A stretch of DNA of 64,000 bases from Daucus carota subsp. sativus (taxonomy: Eukaryota; Streptophyta; Magnoliopsida; Apiales; Apiaceae): the NCBI RefSeq assembly GCF_001625215.2, contig NC_030385.2, positions 36,853,598-36,917,597 of the forward strand. Direction: 5' to 3'. Positions 1 through 11,159 of the stretch are shown here, piece by piece; position 1 is the first letter of the stretch; every line of letters starts with the position of its first letter. Under the pieces are notes generated by a model. That model was not told where the DNA came from and searched no databases. It saw only the letters and a program-made list of their open reading frames with translations. A program made the translations under genes and the position numbers.

Positions 1-3000
1 TACTTCTAAAATTCAGCAGCTTCAGAAAGCGTTTGCAGAGCTTGAGAGTCACCGAGCAGTAACACTTAACATGAAATGGAAACAACTTGAAGAGCACTTC
101 CATGGGCTTGAGAAGTCCCTAAAAAATCGTTTCAATGAGCTGAAAGACCAAGAAAAGGAGTATGAAGAAAAAACAATTAAAGCCCAAGAGATACTGGTGA
201 AGCGTGAAGCAGATGTTATGGCTAAAGAAAAAGCTCTATTGGAAAGGCTTCAGAAGAAGAGAGATGCCGCTGTCTTTGCTGTTGCGAATGTTGTCACAAA
301 ACGTAAAAAGGCACGTGTCGAACCTTTTGTCTTCACCAGTGATGATCAAGGAATGGGTCAATTTGATGACGGGAGACCACCTGATATAGTAGCCCCCCCT
401 AAAAAACTAGATGACCTCAAAAAGTTTTGCCAGAACAAAAATGTGGAGGTGAAGTCATTTCCTCAGCTCGTACACCTATGCAAAGAGAATGATTCAGCAG
501 GGCTACACAAGTTCATATCAGATAATCGCAAGAACCTGGCAGCCATAAAAGAGGAGATCCCGATTGCTTTTCAAGCTGCTGTTGATCCAGCCAGTCTAGT
601 ACTGGATTCCCTCCAGGGTTTCTACAACATAAAATTGGCAAATTTGGATGGGAAAAAGGATTCAAATCTTCTGGGCATACGTCGAACCTGTATCATGTTG
701 ATGGAGTGTCTTAGCCTTCTAATAGTAAACCTTAGCCTGGAGTCTGTTTCATATGTAATCTCTGACAATGTAAAAAACAGAGCCAAGGCTATTGCTGAAG
801 AGTGGAAGCCAAAACTAAATGATCTAGATGTGGATGCCAGCAATGGGAACTCACTGGAAGCTCATGCATTCTTACAACTTCTTGCTACTTTTGGTATCAA
901 TTCAGATTTTGATCAGGAAATTTTATCAAAGCTGATACCAATGGTCTCTCGTCGCCACCAAACAGCAGAATTGTGTCGCTCCCTTGGATTGTCTGATAAA
1001 ATGCCAGGTTGGTCTTCTTGTATGTGTTGATGATCATGTTAACTTCCTTGTGTTCATAATTTTGATGGAAAATGGGAGGTCATGGCAAATACTCAACTAC
1101 TTTCCCCCTGGAAACATTTAAACCATGTAGCTAAAGCACTTGTTCAGATCTTTTTCTCATAGAACAAATGATGTTTGTTACTGGTAAGTGCACTACGTCC
1201 CCAATTTACGGAGTTACTTGATACATGAACTTTGTTGCCCCGCAGAAACCAAAAGAAGGCAAAAAAAATAATAAAATAATAAAAAAACTACTTTTTCTAA
1301 AACTTCTTCTATTTACCACCCTCCCCACCTCGTACAAGCACCAATTTCTCCCTTTCAAGGGTCTTGCATCTTCCTCTAAATTTTACAAGCGTTTCATATA
1401 TATTCGTGCCAAGTTCTTTAATTTTACTTTTTATGTTTGTACATTTTTTTGATGCATGCCATAAATTTTGGTAATCAAAGAATGCTGAACTTGAGAACTT
1501 ACAAAAGGTTACTGTAGTGGTATCGCAGCCTAATCAGATAAGCAATAAGCAAAGTAATTGGTAATGCTATTAGTTTGTATCTTTTTTCATTTGTTAGTTT
1601 ATATTTGTTTAAAAGAGCTGTGTTACTTATTTATATTATTGGACTGTGCAGGTGTTATTGATGTGTTAGTGAGTAACGGAAGACAGATTGATGCTGTTAA
1701 TCTAGCATTTGCCTTTGAGCTTACGGAGACATACTCTCCAGTTTCACTACTAAAATCATACTTGGCAAATGCAGCGAGAGTCTCCTCACCTGTCAAATCT
1801 CCGAATTCCACTCTTACTGTTCAGGTTTTTTACGTTTTCTTAAACAGTTCTAAATGTATTTGAGATGACGAATGAAGTTTTCAATTGCTGTTTCCATAGA
1901 TTTTAAAATTAGGAATTTGATAAATTTTATACCTAATGCTGGACCCTGCTTTGATATTTTCTGTGAAAGCATCCTTGTGTTTTTTGGAGAACCTAAGCAG
2001 GAGTCTCCTTGATAATTATCACAAGCATTTGTAAGAAATGTACAGCTAGTATGCTTAGCAGAAAAAGAAATGTGTAGCTAGTAGAAGTTCAACAGCCTTA
2101 GAAAGTTTTATATTCAAGCCTTTTGCCATCTTAATGGAAATTAGGAGATAGCAAATATTGTTTTGGTAAACCGTCACTAGTGTGGGCTTAGTGGTCATTT
2201 AAGCAAATTGTTGTGGCTGTAGGAAACCTGATCTTTACTACTCACTAGAGCTGCTGGATAAGGTTATAGTCATATATTATATAGAATAGTTTTTGGTAGT
2301 TCTTATAAATAATCTATATAGATAGTTTCAAGTTCTTTCTGTCAAAAAAAAAAAGGAGATAGTTACAAGTTCTTAACAAGCCAACAGCAATTTTAAATGT
2401 CAAGATGTGTTTTCACATACAGAAGTTTAAGTACCTGTAATAGCTAACTCTTAGATATTATCTTTGTGCAACACTGCCTTCAGCACACTATACTCCTGCC
2501 ATTTCATAAGATTGTAATTACTCGATGCTTTCTCGAACTGTTGTGCATATAATAGTCATTTTAGCAGATACAATCAGAATCATATGTTAAATGTTGTGTG
2601 TTTCAGATTGAGGTTAATGAAAGGGAATTGACTGCACTTAAGGCTGTTATCAAGTGCATTGAGGAACACAAGCTTCAAGAGCAGTACCCACTAGATCCTC
2701 TCCAGAAGCAGGTTGCCCAGCTAGAGAAAGCAAAAGCAGACAAGAAAAGGGTGTCAGAAGTTTCAAAACCTCAACCTAAAAGACCCCGAGCAAGTGGTAT
2801 TGGGTGTGTACCACGAGTAGCTAATGTTGCTGCTGAGAAGATCTTCTATCCTAGAATGACTGATAGGTATACGCAATACATATATAACAGATCATATGCA
2901 TATCCTGCACCAACTGAGAACCATGTTCCCTCACATATGGGTACTGCTACTTACCACCTATCTCCTGCTCATGGAAATTACTTTGGGAATGCCTACCAGT

Positions 3001-3023
3001 ACCCAGCTCCTTATCTTCACTAG
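1..3023 (+). CDS. FRIGIDA-like protein (FRL3/FRL4 type), 5' end outside the window
   Basis: Plant FRIGIDA-like proteins are nuclear coiled-coil scaffolds related to the flowering regulator FRIGIDA. Coding exons read as 2-1007, 1652-1824 and 2607-3023; all junctions are GT-AG and the phases agree. The frame is open to the left edge and reads KIQQLQKAFAELESHRAVTL before the Met at 71, a conserved stretch of the family, so the true start lies upstream. A charged coiled-coil N-terminus is followed by the FRIGIDA domain (LKKFCQNKNVEVKSFPQLV, then a helical block ending ELTALKAVIKCIEEHKLQ). The tail has a basic patch (KRPRASG) that could be a nuclear signal and a Tyr/Pro-rich C-terminus. From the Met at 71 the product is 508 aa, close to the usual family size. 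Family membership is clear; the exact FRL subclass is inferred. Confidence 0.9.
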
Positions 3024-3475
3024 TTTATTAGGCATGGTAACACTGATTAAAATCTTGTTAACTGTTAGTGTTAACTCTTGCATTAATGGATACTGCTCTC
3101 TATGATTCAGTTTAGCACGAAATGGCAGGAAAAAACAACTTATCCTGTTGTTTATTAATTTGTTGTATACACTAATACTTTGACGACCTAATCTATGCAC
3201 TGTTTCTGTTTCTGTATTTATTTTAGTCTTGCTCTATTTATTCTTTAATGTTTATATATATATATATTAAAAGGTGCATATGCTGCTCAATATGCACAAG
3301 TATTCGCGCAACTATGCTGCCTGTGCTATATTTTGTATGACCGCACTGTGAAATGCATATAGTTACTTGGATTTAGCCATATTCTCTATCTTTCGATGCG
3401 TGTCCCCTCTATCTGGAGGATCAGATGCTAATTTGAGGAGAAGTTATACTGCTTTCTATTTTTCAGAGGAATGGA
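3024..3475 (+). other. FRL 3' flank / spacer before the stem-loop cluster
   Basis: Probable 3' UTR and downstream spacer of the FRIGIDA-like gene. It contains a short (TA)n run near 3254. I see no coding potential. Confidence 0.5.
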
Positions 3476-3565
3476 CGGAGATGAGAAATTGGAGAAAACT
3501 AAACATAATGCACGAAAAATCAAATGCTCTCTTGTTTGGTTTCATCCAATTCTCACATCTGACAT
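3476..3565 (+). ncRNA. Candidate MIRNA stem-loop 1 of 4
   Basis: The arm at about 3479-3505 (AGATGAGAAATTGGAGAAAA) pairs with the arm at about 3532-3562 (TTTCATCCAATTCTCACATC) over roughly 27 bp with a few bulges. A loop of about 25 nt separates the arms. The sequence is clearly related to the next three stem-loops. Expression and processing cannot be seen from sequence. Confidence 0.45.
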
Positions 3566-3648
3566 TCCCAGGTGTACATTATATGATCAGATGAATATAG
3601 AGGGAGAACAGGTACTTGCTTTGGCCCTATCATTCTGTGAGAGTAAGA

Positions 3649-3734
3649 GTCAGAGATGAGATACTGGAGAAAATTAAACAGGAGCAAACCCCAGCTGCCT
3701 TTCTGTTTAGTTTCATCCAATTCTCACGTCTGAC
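3649..3734 (+). ncRNA. Candidate MIRNA stem-loop 2 of 4
   Basis: The arm beginning GTCAGAGATGAGATACTGGA pairs with the arm TTCATCCAATTCTCACGTCT over about 32 bp with few mismatches and a loop near 20 nt. Apart from the arms, the spacer to its neighbours is unrelated, which argues for selection on the stem rather than a recent tandem duplication. Confidence 0.5.
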
Positions 3735-3778
3735 CATGCACTGAGCAGAGACGAACGACTTCATGCTTATGAGTAAAT

Positions 3779-3871
3779 GCCGGAAATGAGATATTGGAGA
3801 AAATTAAACAGATGAAAGAAACAAGATGATATGCTTTTCTGTTTAATATTCTCCAATCCTCACATTCGACA
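3779..3871 (+). ncRNA. Candidate MIRNA stem-loop 3 of 4, most miR482/2118-like
   Basis: The arm AATGAGATATTGGAGAAAAT pairs with the arm ATATTCTCCAATCCTCACAT; the paired region is about 32 bp and the loop about 27 nt. The 3' arm contains CCAATCCTCACATTC (about 3853-3867). Its complement, GAATGTGAGGATTGG, differs by one base from GAATGGGAGGATTGG, a possible coding sequence for the NLR P-loop motif GMGGLG. That motif is the classic target of the miR482/2118 superfamily, whose mature strand also lies on the 3' arm. The assignment is an inference. Confidence 0.5.
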
Positions 3872-3906
3872 CTGCACCTTTCTGATTCGTGTTGAACCTC
3901 CAAGTG

Positions 3907-4000
3907 AAAGTCACAAATGAGATATCGGAGAAAACTAAGCATGAAGTATCACAAGTAATACTTGTATGTTTAGTTTCCACCGATCCTCACGTATGAGTTT
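3907..4000 (+). ncRNA. Candidate MIRNA stem-loop 4 of 4
   Basis: The arm CACAAATGAGATATCGGAGA pairs with the arm TTTCCACCGATCCTCACGTA over about 30 bp, with a compensated change relative to stem-loop 3 (ATCGG/CCGAT against ATTGG/CCAAT). The base change on both arms supports a conserved stem. Confidence 0.5.
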
Positions 4001-4264
4001 ACACTGCCACAAACCTAAACTAAAATGTATGTTTTGTTGCCATTTGATTGAACATCTGCCTTGTATTTATAGCCCTCAAAAGCAAGGACAAGTCATGCAA
4101 TTTGGCTGGCTAATGATTGAAATATTGGGACCAAACAGTATGAACTACATGATCACAATTTAGTTAGGATGTTTGACCTTTGCTTATCATGCCCTTACCT
4201 TCCTTGCAAAGTTGAGAGTAGCCTAAAAAGTAAAGTGTCCAATTTTTTTTGTTTATGCTCGTAC

Positions 4265-4426
4265 TTTGATTCTTTTTTCATATAAGATTTTTTAATATTC
4301 AATTTAAGTAAAAATTTCATGTATAATTACCGTCGGAACAAAGTTTTGATTCTTTTTTTCATATAAGATTTTTAAATATTCAATTTAAGTAAAAATTTCA
4401 TGTATAATTACAGTCGGAACAAAGTT
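4265..4426. repeat. Two-copy tandem repeat, period about 80 bp
   Basis: Two nearly identical AT-rich units run TTTGATTC... to ...GTCGGAACAAAGT, with only a few differences. They lie in the spacer between the stem-loop cluster and ATG10. Confidence 0.85.
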
Positions 4427-4429
4427 TAC

Positions 4430-5181
4430 ATACCGAAAATCTATCATTTAAAAAATTTTAGGAATTTTTTTTGGGATATTTAACATTTTTTTTTTCATTT
4501 TATAAATATTAAAAACAACTAACATTTAATAGTATCTGGATAGTAATTTATTTCTCGGCGTTTATAAAACCTGAATTAATAGTAGAAACTAAAACAAGCA
4601 GTTCAATCTAAAACAGCGTTGTTTCAAAACTGGGACGAACTCTTGCTGGTCGTTGTTCAGTTTACTTCCATTACAAAATTCGTAGGTCTGTGTATCTATA
4701 AACTTTGTATGTATGTATATGTTGTACACTTTACTATTACTTTTCTGTTTATGTATATTCCTCGTTGATTTTTAATGTCGAATGTATATATTGATGGATT
4801 TGACGACGACCCTTTTCGTTTCAGATCATATTAGGTTATGTTTGTAGGTGAATTGTTTTAAATTGTGCATTAACCCTATGATTAAGTGAAGATCAGCCGA
4901 GGAGTGTTTGTTTGGGGTGCAAGTGCGCGTCAATTTAATGTGGTTCTGAAACTTACCCTAATTTAATAAATAAAAAAATCGATAACTTGAACGTAACAAA
5001 CAAGTGTTTTAAGTTAATCTAGTCGGGTTTTGGGTTGTGTTAGGTCTTGTTTCTAATTTAGCTCAATTTTTAGTAGGGGTCTGTTATTGTGTACGAGCAA
5101 ATTGCAATTTCTGGTTGTCTGTCTGGTTCTTGTAATGTTTGCTCATTCTTATACGCGTGTCGTATTTCAGGTTTTCTAGCA
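4430..5181 (+). other. Spacer and probable 5' UTR of ATG10
   Basis: AT-rich sequence with no long ORF. A pyrimidine-rich acceptor ending TTTCAG at 5170 suggests a 5' UTR intron just upstream of the ATG10 start codon. The TSS cannot be placed. Confidence 0.4.
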
Positions 5182-7397
5182 ATGGTATTAGAAAGTGGAA
5201 CTCTTACCAGCTCATCATCTTGGGTTGGAAGCATTTCCCTGGATGAATTTCGTGTTGCTGCATTATCTTTTGCTGAAAGGTGGGAGAGATGCAACTCTTC
5301 TTTTGTTCAGTGGTCTTGGGTTTGTCCCAAGAGGCTTGGTTTTGCAGCTGGTAAAGTTAGTATTTTTACCCAAAATTGTGTTATGTATTCGAGCTTTAGG
5401 AAACTTTGTATGCTGGATATTTTGTTTTTGTTTCTGATATAAGCTCCTATCCTCTTTCAGGTAGAGGGATATCTATGTCTTCAAAATATCCTAATTCCTA
5501 GAGGCACTCAGGTTAGCTCTTAATATTCTTATGAGCAGGTAACTTCTGTTTATATTTTGTCAGGAGCCAATGTACTATCTTTACACAGGACAATTGTTGT
5601 GATGAAGCTAGTGCTAACAACAGCAAAGAGGAGCCCTGTTTTGATGGCGAGGATGATCCAATTGATAATGCTACTTTGGTATGATCTTGTATGTTAGTCT
5701 TTATAAAGTTTGAACTATACGCGATTACATTGCTAAGTAGGGATTCATTCCTTTTATGTGCACATTGAAATACTATAGTTGACTAATATATTCAGATTCT
5801 TATCAATTATTATTTTGTCAAGTTTACTCAAAAAAATTCTATTTCTGCAAGGTCCAAAGCAGTGATGGTGAAGCACATTACTATGACTTCCATATAGTGT
5901 ACAGCAATTCATATAGGGTTCCGGTGCTATATTTCCGCGGATACTGCATTGGTATGTCGATCTCTTCATACAACTATTGATTCATGCATAAAGTTGCAGT
6001 CAACATAATATTTATACAATATCAGCTTTTGAAATATCTAAGACCTATCATTTTGTTATTTGTTGATTTCCAGAGGAAGGTCACATGCACATCTTGTCCA
6101 ATTCGATATAAAAAAATTAATCGCATTATTTTGTTTTTCTGATTCGATCAGCACAGAAAGAAAATAATGTCATGCATATAATAATATCAGTTGTGGTTTG
6201 AACCAAGTCGATTATAAGCATGTTATTGCCATATATGATATATACAGATGGACAACCTCTTGTGTTGGATGACATTGAGAAAGATCTCCCAGCTAACTCT
6301 TCCAAGATTTTAACAGAATCAAAGTGGACTTTCATCACTCAAGAGGTAACATTCTTTTGTGTTATGCTTTAATTTATCTGGATTTCCACAGGAACATACT
6401 CCTATGCACATGTATTCCCTGTTAAAATATAATTGGTTACTACTCTTTGATTATCTATTATGAAGTAGGGTGCAGCGAGGCTTATGGCCATCCTTCTACT
6501 CGTCCTCAACACCAGAAATTGGGATACTTATGTCTCTGGTACCTTAGCATGGAAATAAGTTGATGTTTTAAAAGAGATTTTCAGGCACTCTACCTATTTC
6601 CGTGTAGAGATTTTGCGTCAAAATATACTGAAAGAAACTTCACTTTTTTCTTATTGTATTATGCCATATTATATTGGATACCAATAGAACCCAATCAGTG
6701 TTGCTCGCATTACCTGCTTATTATATTATAGGCCTTTTCTAAGATAACAATGCTTTGGCCTTGTCTAAGATAACAAAGCTCCAAAAGCATTCAATGGAAC
6801 AGGTTCTCACCATCAGTATATGTAGTTTCCCTTATCTGGTCTACATGCTGTAAAATTATGAGTTCTTAAGTTTGCCTAGAGACTTGGTCTGTTGACCATG
6901 AAATAAGTTGCAAAGTTCATTCTCAGTTTGTTTTTCACCAAAACACAACCATCTTCTAGCAAGATTATAAATCGGTTATATTCAGCTTAGATTTCCCTTC
7001 AACACTCTCATTTAATTTTAGTTTCCATATTTGTATTTGTTTGTAGCTCCATTACTGTACATTTACACTCTTTGAAATTTATGTATGTTTATCTTTTTAG
7101 TTTTAATATGAAGAAAATGAGAGTATGTATATACCGTATTACAGTAGTTTCTAGGCCTTTGAGAATATTGATCGCGAAAGTTAATTTGGCTAATAATAAC
7201 TGCAGGAGCACCCATATTTGAACAGACCCTGGTATACATTACATCCTTGTGGCACCTGTGAGTGGATGAAGTTGCTTTACGCCAACAAGGCTCCCATGGT
7301 TAAAGGAGTGCCAGTAGATCAATATATAATCTCATGGTTTTCAGTGGTGGGGCAGGTGATTGGTCTTAGAACTCCCTTAGAGATGATGCGAAGTTGA
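5182..7397 (+). CDS. ATG10: Autophagy-related E2-like conjugating enzyme ATG10
   Basis: ATG10 is the E2-like enzyme that transfers ATG12 to ATG5 in the cytosol, a step needed to build the ATG8-lipidation machinery. Six coding exons read in phase: 5182-5355, 5461-5511, 5589-5678, 5852-5951, 6248-6345 and 7206-7397. They give 234 aa, close to the Arabidopsis protein (about 225 aa). Diagnostic stretches are YYDFHIVYSNSYRVPVLYFR, SKWTFITQEEHPYLNRPW and SWFSVVGQVIGLRTPLEMM. The catalytic cysteine is in HPCGT near residue 190. The start ATG is the first in frame after the acceptor at 5170 and precedes the N-terminal helix ISLDEFRVAALSFAERW. Exon 3 is the least conserved part, so its acceptor is the weakest call. 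Confidence 0.93.
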
Positions 7398-7950
7398 AGT
7401 GTTGATAATATGTCTTCAATGTAGAAAGAAGCTGAATTTTAATATGTGAATTATCTCTTTTGACAAGTTCAGATGTCGTATATACATATTTTTATTGTAA
7501 GGGTATAGTCTCCAGTAATCTGGTATTCTGCAAGTAGTTCTGTAATGCAAGTTCTGTGAACGCCTCTGTACCAAACATACCTTATATAGTAATTTTTTTG
7601 AAATGTATAATTTTGACAAATTGTGTTGTAAAGGGAGAGGGAGCCGTAGTTTTGGAAAGGAAGGATATTTGCAAATGGCAATTAAATGAAAATTTAATGT
7701 GGGAGGTAATTAAGTTGAGGAATGCTACTACCTCAAATCTTGTTCCAAATTTTTAATTGGATGGTTAATATGTGCATAAGGGGGCTCATTATTATTAATG
7801 TGAGTGGAATCAATTAAACATTGTCGTTGCTTATTTGGGAACTGTTTTTGCGGTATAAAAAAGTTGGTTGCAAGTAAACTCCGTTTATGATCAGAGTAGA
7901 ATATTGTACAATTTTGACTAATAAGCAGATATCCACCCATCCTTGATGGT
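7398..7950. other. ATG10-PSAL intergenic spacer
   Basis: 3' flank of ATG10 and distal upstream region of PSAL. The small ORFs here match no family I recognise and have AT-rich, non-coding composition. Confidence 0.5.
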
Positions 7951-7956
7951 AAACCA

Positions 7957-7994
7957 GATAAGGGATAAGGCTCAGAAGCAAAATGTAGTCCAAT
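7957..7994 (+). promoter_or_regulatory. I-box pair and CCAAT box upstream of PSAL
   Basis: Two GATAAG motifs (7957-7962 and 7964-7969) lie about 225 bp upstream of the PSAL ATG, followed by CCAAT at 7990-7994. GATAAG is the I-box common in light-regulated photosynthesis promoters. The motif match is direct; the function is inferred. Confidence 0.5.
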
Positions 7995-8189
7995 AAGAAT
8001 TATCCATGTGCATCAAACATCTGCCATGACAACCACAATTTTCGAAGTAACAGATTTTCTTTGCCCAGTCAGCAGATCCATTTCTTCTGTCTCATCCCTC
8101 ACTCAGTTATAACTTGTACATACAGTTTCTTATGTTCAAGTTTGTACTCTAAAGACAAGATTATCTACATATTATTACAACTATAAGCA

Positions 8190-9122
8190 ATGGCTGCTGC
8201 TGCCTCAACCATGGCTAGCCAACTCAAGAGCAGTTTCACTTCATCATTAACTAGAGGACTTGTGAGTCCCAAAGGCATCTCTGGAGCTCCACTCAGAGTC
8301 TTGCCTTCCAGGAGAAACACTGGTTTCACCATCAAAGCTGTTCAAGCTGACAAGGTTAGAACAAACTGATTTTAGTATTAGTTCATTCTTAAATGATGTG
8401 TGTTTCAGTATGATGTTTTGATTCTGATATGCTCTTATACAAGCTTGAGCCGTATAAATAATTTGTTACACTATGCAAATTTTATTTATTGTCAAGTAAT
8501 TTAAGTTTGAGTTGATTCTGCTTATGTGGAAGAACAATTAGGAGAAGAATTTGTATGTAGAAGGATATGCTATGAAGCTGAGAACTTGTTCATTAGTGAT
8601 TAAGTGATTAAATGGTCTGATTTTGTGCAGCCAACATATCAAGTCATCCAGCCTATCAATGGTGACCCATTCATTGGTAGCTTAGAGACTCCAGTGACAT
8701 CGAGCCCATTGATCGCATGGTACCTTTCCAACCTTCCAGCCTACAGGACAGCTGTGAACCCACTTCTCCGAGGAGTGGAGGTTGGTCTTGCCCACGGCCT
8801 CCTTCTGGTTGGTCCATTTGTAAAGGCAGGGCCATTGAGGAACACAGAATTTGCAGGTGCAGCTGGATCTCTAGCAGCAGGCGGGCTGGTGACAATTCTT
8901 AGCATTTGCTTGACAATGTACGGGATTGCATCATTCAAAGAAGGAGAGCCGTCAATTGCACCAGCATTGACTCTGACAGGGAGGAAGAAGCAGCCTGATC
9001 AGCTTCAAACTGCTGATGGATGGGCCAAGTTTACTGGAGGATTCTTCTTCGGAGGAATCTCTGGTGTCACCTGGGCTTATTTCCTTCTCTACGTTCTCGA
9101 CCTTCCTTACTTTGTAAAATAG
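8190..9122 (+). CDS. PSAL: Photosystem I reaction centre subunit XI (PsaL), plastid precursor
   Basis: PsaL is a thylakoid membrane subunit of photosystem I. In plants it sits next to PsaH, PsaI and PsaO and helps form the LHCII docking side. Exons 8190-8354 and 8631-9122 join in phase to give 218 aa, the usual length for a plant precursor. Residues 1 to about 50 are Ser/Ala/Arg-rich ([16 protein letters not shown]...[10 protein letters not shown]), a typical chloroplast transit peptide. The mature part begins near [19 protein letters not shown]. Three hydrophobic segments follow, around [33 protein letters not shown] and [18 protein letters not shown], and the protein ends DLPYFVK. Light regulation is likely from the upstream I-boxes. 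Confidence 0.97.
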
Positions 9123-9458
9123 ACAAGTTCTTGCCTTTTATTCGAGCTGGTGGTCAATCTTGTGCAATTAAATTGAGATATGATGAAGTTGTATATTTCA
9201 AGTAGTGATCACAAAGGATTATTATGGTGTATGATACCTTTTTCTAATATGTACTAATTTTTTATCCGATATAACACTAAAAAAAATGAACATATATATT
9301 GAATATAAGGATAAATTGCTCCAATGTATACAGATTCCTGAACCACTGGTCTGAATATAGAGAACTGGCCTTGAACACGATAGACCGCAGGTTTAAGAAA
9401 ATTTAAGCAACTGGTTTGGACTCATGTTTTCAGCTTGACATGGTATGAAGAATCCGAG

Positions 9459-9650
9459 CTAGGAGGCAATTCCGTTAGGATGGATCTTCTTGAATACCAT
9501 TGGAAAACAGCCACCATTGGAGATTTTCTTCTTCTTTAACAACGTCTTCGTATAATCTGTTGAATCTGCTTTCTGATTACCCTTCTCTGTTGCAGATTCC
9601 ATTTTCTCTTTGTGAATCTTTTTCATCACATAAACTTCAGCCAAACTCAT
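9459..9650 (-). CDS. Small plant protein of unknown function, paralogue A
   Basis: Intronless 63-aa product beginning MSLAEVYVMKKIHKEKM and ending with GGCFPMVFKKIHPNG. I do not recognise a named family. It shares with three other genes in this window an N-terminal LAEVYVM(K/R)K helix, a Lys-rich variable middle and a conserved tail of Cys-Phe-x-Met...KKIHP type. There is no signal peptide or membrane segment. A TATA box and shared promoter boxes lie upstream on the minus strand. Together with paralogue B it forms a segmental duplication that includes 3' flanking sequence (compare 9290-9460 with 10555-10730). The start chosen is the ATG nearest the conserved helix; it lacks the STMSY residues seen in paralogues B and C. 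Confidence 0.7.
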   Translation of the reverse strand: MSLAEVYVMKKIHKEKMESATEKGNQKADSTDYTKTLLKKKKISNGGCFPMVFKKIHPNGIAS

Positions 9651-9789
9651 TGTCTCTATGTAATTTAACTCTGTTAAAGAAGTGCAGTATTAAGGTAAAA
9701 GGAAGTGAAGTACTGTCGAAGGTTTTACAGAACACTGTAAACTTCGTCAAGACAAATATTGGAATAATGTTGTTGAAAGGCTGAATTGT

Positions 9790-9925
9790 GATTGTATATA
9801 TAGGGAATTGATGGACTTGGGCAGCAAGAAGAATGAAGAAATCCGTGACTTTCGATGTTTGTTACCAGTTTTTCTCCGCCGTGGTCCATAAGCCTGGTGC
9901 CTACTCAATATTTACTGTCATCTTG
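9790..9925 (-). promoter_or_regulatory. Promoter of paralogue A with shared boxes
   Basis: TATA-like TATATATA at about 9795-9803, a proximal box (plus-strand ATGGACTTGGGCAGCAAG, from 9811) and a distal box (GTGGTCCATAAGCCTGGTGC, from 9881, followed by CTACTCAATATT). Versions of the same boxes occur at matching positions in the three paralogues. Confidence 0.55.
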
Positions 9926-9959
9926 CTCTCCTCCTCATTATCTCGTACTACATAGGGCT

Positions 9960-10560
9960 ACATGAGTGTTAAGAAAATATATATGATACGATCTCGATAA
10001 CTTATAATATTTTAAGATTTTACGAGAACAAGTAATTTAACATCATATCAAACTATATCCTCATTAATTATTATTTAAAATTATGTAATATGATAGGCCG
10101 CTAATGGAGCGAGCTGCCCACCTAGCAAGTAAAGTTGACTGGATACGGTCCAAAAAAGGACGAAACCAAGTGATTCACTCTCCAACCCATAAAAAAGCTT
10201 TCGAGGGAGAAGATGTTAGAAAAATATGATATGGTCCTGATACCTTAAGATTTCAAGATAACTTGTGACATAACATGGAGCATTAATTTTTCATACATGC
10301 ATGCCCTTTAATAAAACTACATACTAATGAATCCCCAAATTATGCATGAAGTGTTTCTATACGATATTTTCATTATTAGTGAGTCCGGATTACACAGTAT
10401 GCTCTTAAAGTCTTGAACTATTTTATTTGTCTCAATATCTATATATCTCACTTATTTAAGTTTGGGTTCATTCTGCTTATATGCAAGATGAGTTCCACAT
10501 GCAACACGTACTAATTTAATTAATATCCAACATTAAGCTAAGAAAAGTGAAGAGATTTAC
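9960..10560. other. Spacer between paralogues A and B
   Basis: AT-rich. No gene, terminal repeat or RNA gene recognised. Confidence 0.5.
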
Positions 10561-10724
10561 TGATAAACATAAGGGTAAATTACAGCAATGTATACAGATT
10601 TTTGAACAACTGATCTGAATTTAAAGAACCAGTCTTGCACAACAACACGCACAGTACTAAAACATTTATAAACTAATGGTCGGAATTTCACACAATCTGC
10701 TACACATGGCATGAAAAATCGGAG

Positions 10725-10940
10725 CTAAGAAGAAGCATTTCCATGGGGATAAATCTTCTTGAACATCATTGAAAAGCAGGCACCATCAGAAATATTTTTC
10801 TTCTTCTTCAGCGTCTGCTGATGATCCTTTATATCTTGGTTATACTGTCCCTTGTTTGTTGCGGACTGCATCTTCTTGTTGTGATACTTTTTCATCACAT
10901 AAACTTCAGCCAAATCGTAACTCATTGTCGACATAATCAA
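10725..10940 (-). CDS. Small plant protein of unknown function, paralogue B
   Basis: Intronless 71-aa product, MIMSTMSYDLAEVYVMKKYH at the start and ACFSMMFKKIYPHGNASS at the end. The more likely start is the internal MSTMSYDL (10934), which aligns with paralogue C. It keeps the LAEVYVM helix, the Lys-rich linker (LKKKKN) and the Cys-Phe-containing tail. It has no targeting signal. It lies in the same orientation as A, about 1.3 kb away, and is the last copy before the transposon nest. Confidence 0.72.
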   Translation of the reverse strand: MIMSTMSYDLAEVYVMKKYHNKKMQSATNKGQYNQDIKDHQQTLKKKKNISDGACFSMMFKKIYPHGNASS

Positions 10941-11045
10941 TAATGTTTAAATGTAGTGAGAAAAATTTGCAGAAGAGAGTAAAGTTGGTGAAGAAAATGA
11001 TAGTAGGGAATGGTGTTGAGATGCATAACTGGGAATCTGGGATAG

Positions 11046-11155
11046 CATATATAGAGTTTTAAATGGACTTGAGCAGCAAGGAAAATGAAGCAATGAGTAA
11101 CCTTTATTATATTTGTGGCCCATAAGCTTGATGCCTACTCAATATTCATTGTCGT
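11046..11155 (-). promoter_or_regulatory. Promoter of paralogue B with shared boxes
   Basis: TATA-like CATATATAG at about 11047, proximal box ATGGACTTGAGCAGCAAGGA (from 11062) and distal box GTGGCCCATAAGCTTGATGC (from 11115) followed by CTACTCAATATTCA. Close matches to the promoter of paralogue A. Confidence 0.55.
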
Positions 11156-11159
11156 CTTT

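Noticed and set aside
3476-4000. Stem-loops as a transposon foldback or tandem satellite
   Set aside because: Only the arms are shared; loops and spacers differ, there are no TSDs, and compensated changes are seen. Kept as candidate MIRNAs instead.
7556-7756. ORFs on both strands in the ATG10-PSAL spacer
   Set aside because: AT-rich composition and no conserved motif; probably UTR and spacer.
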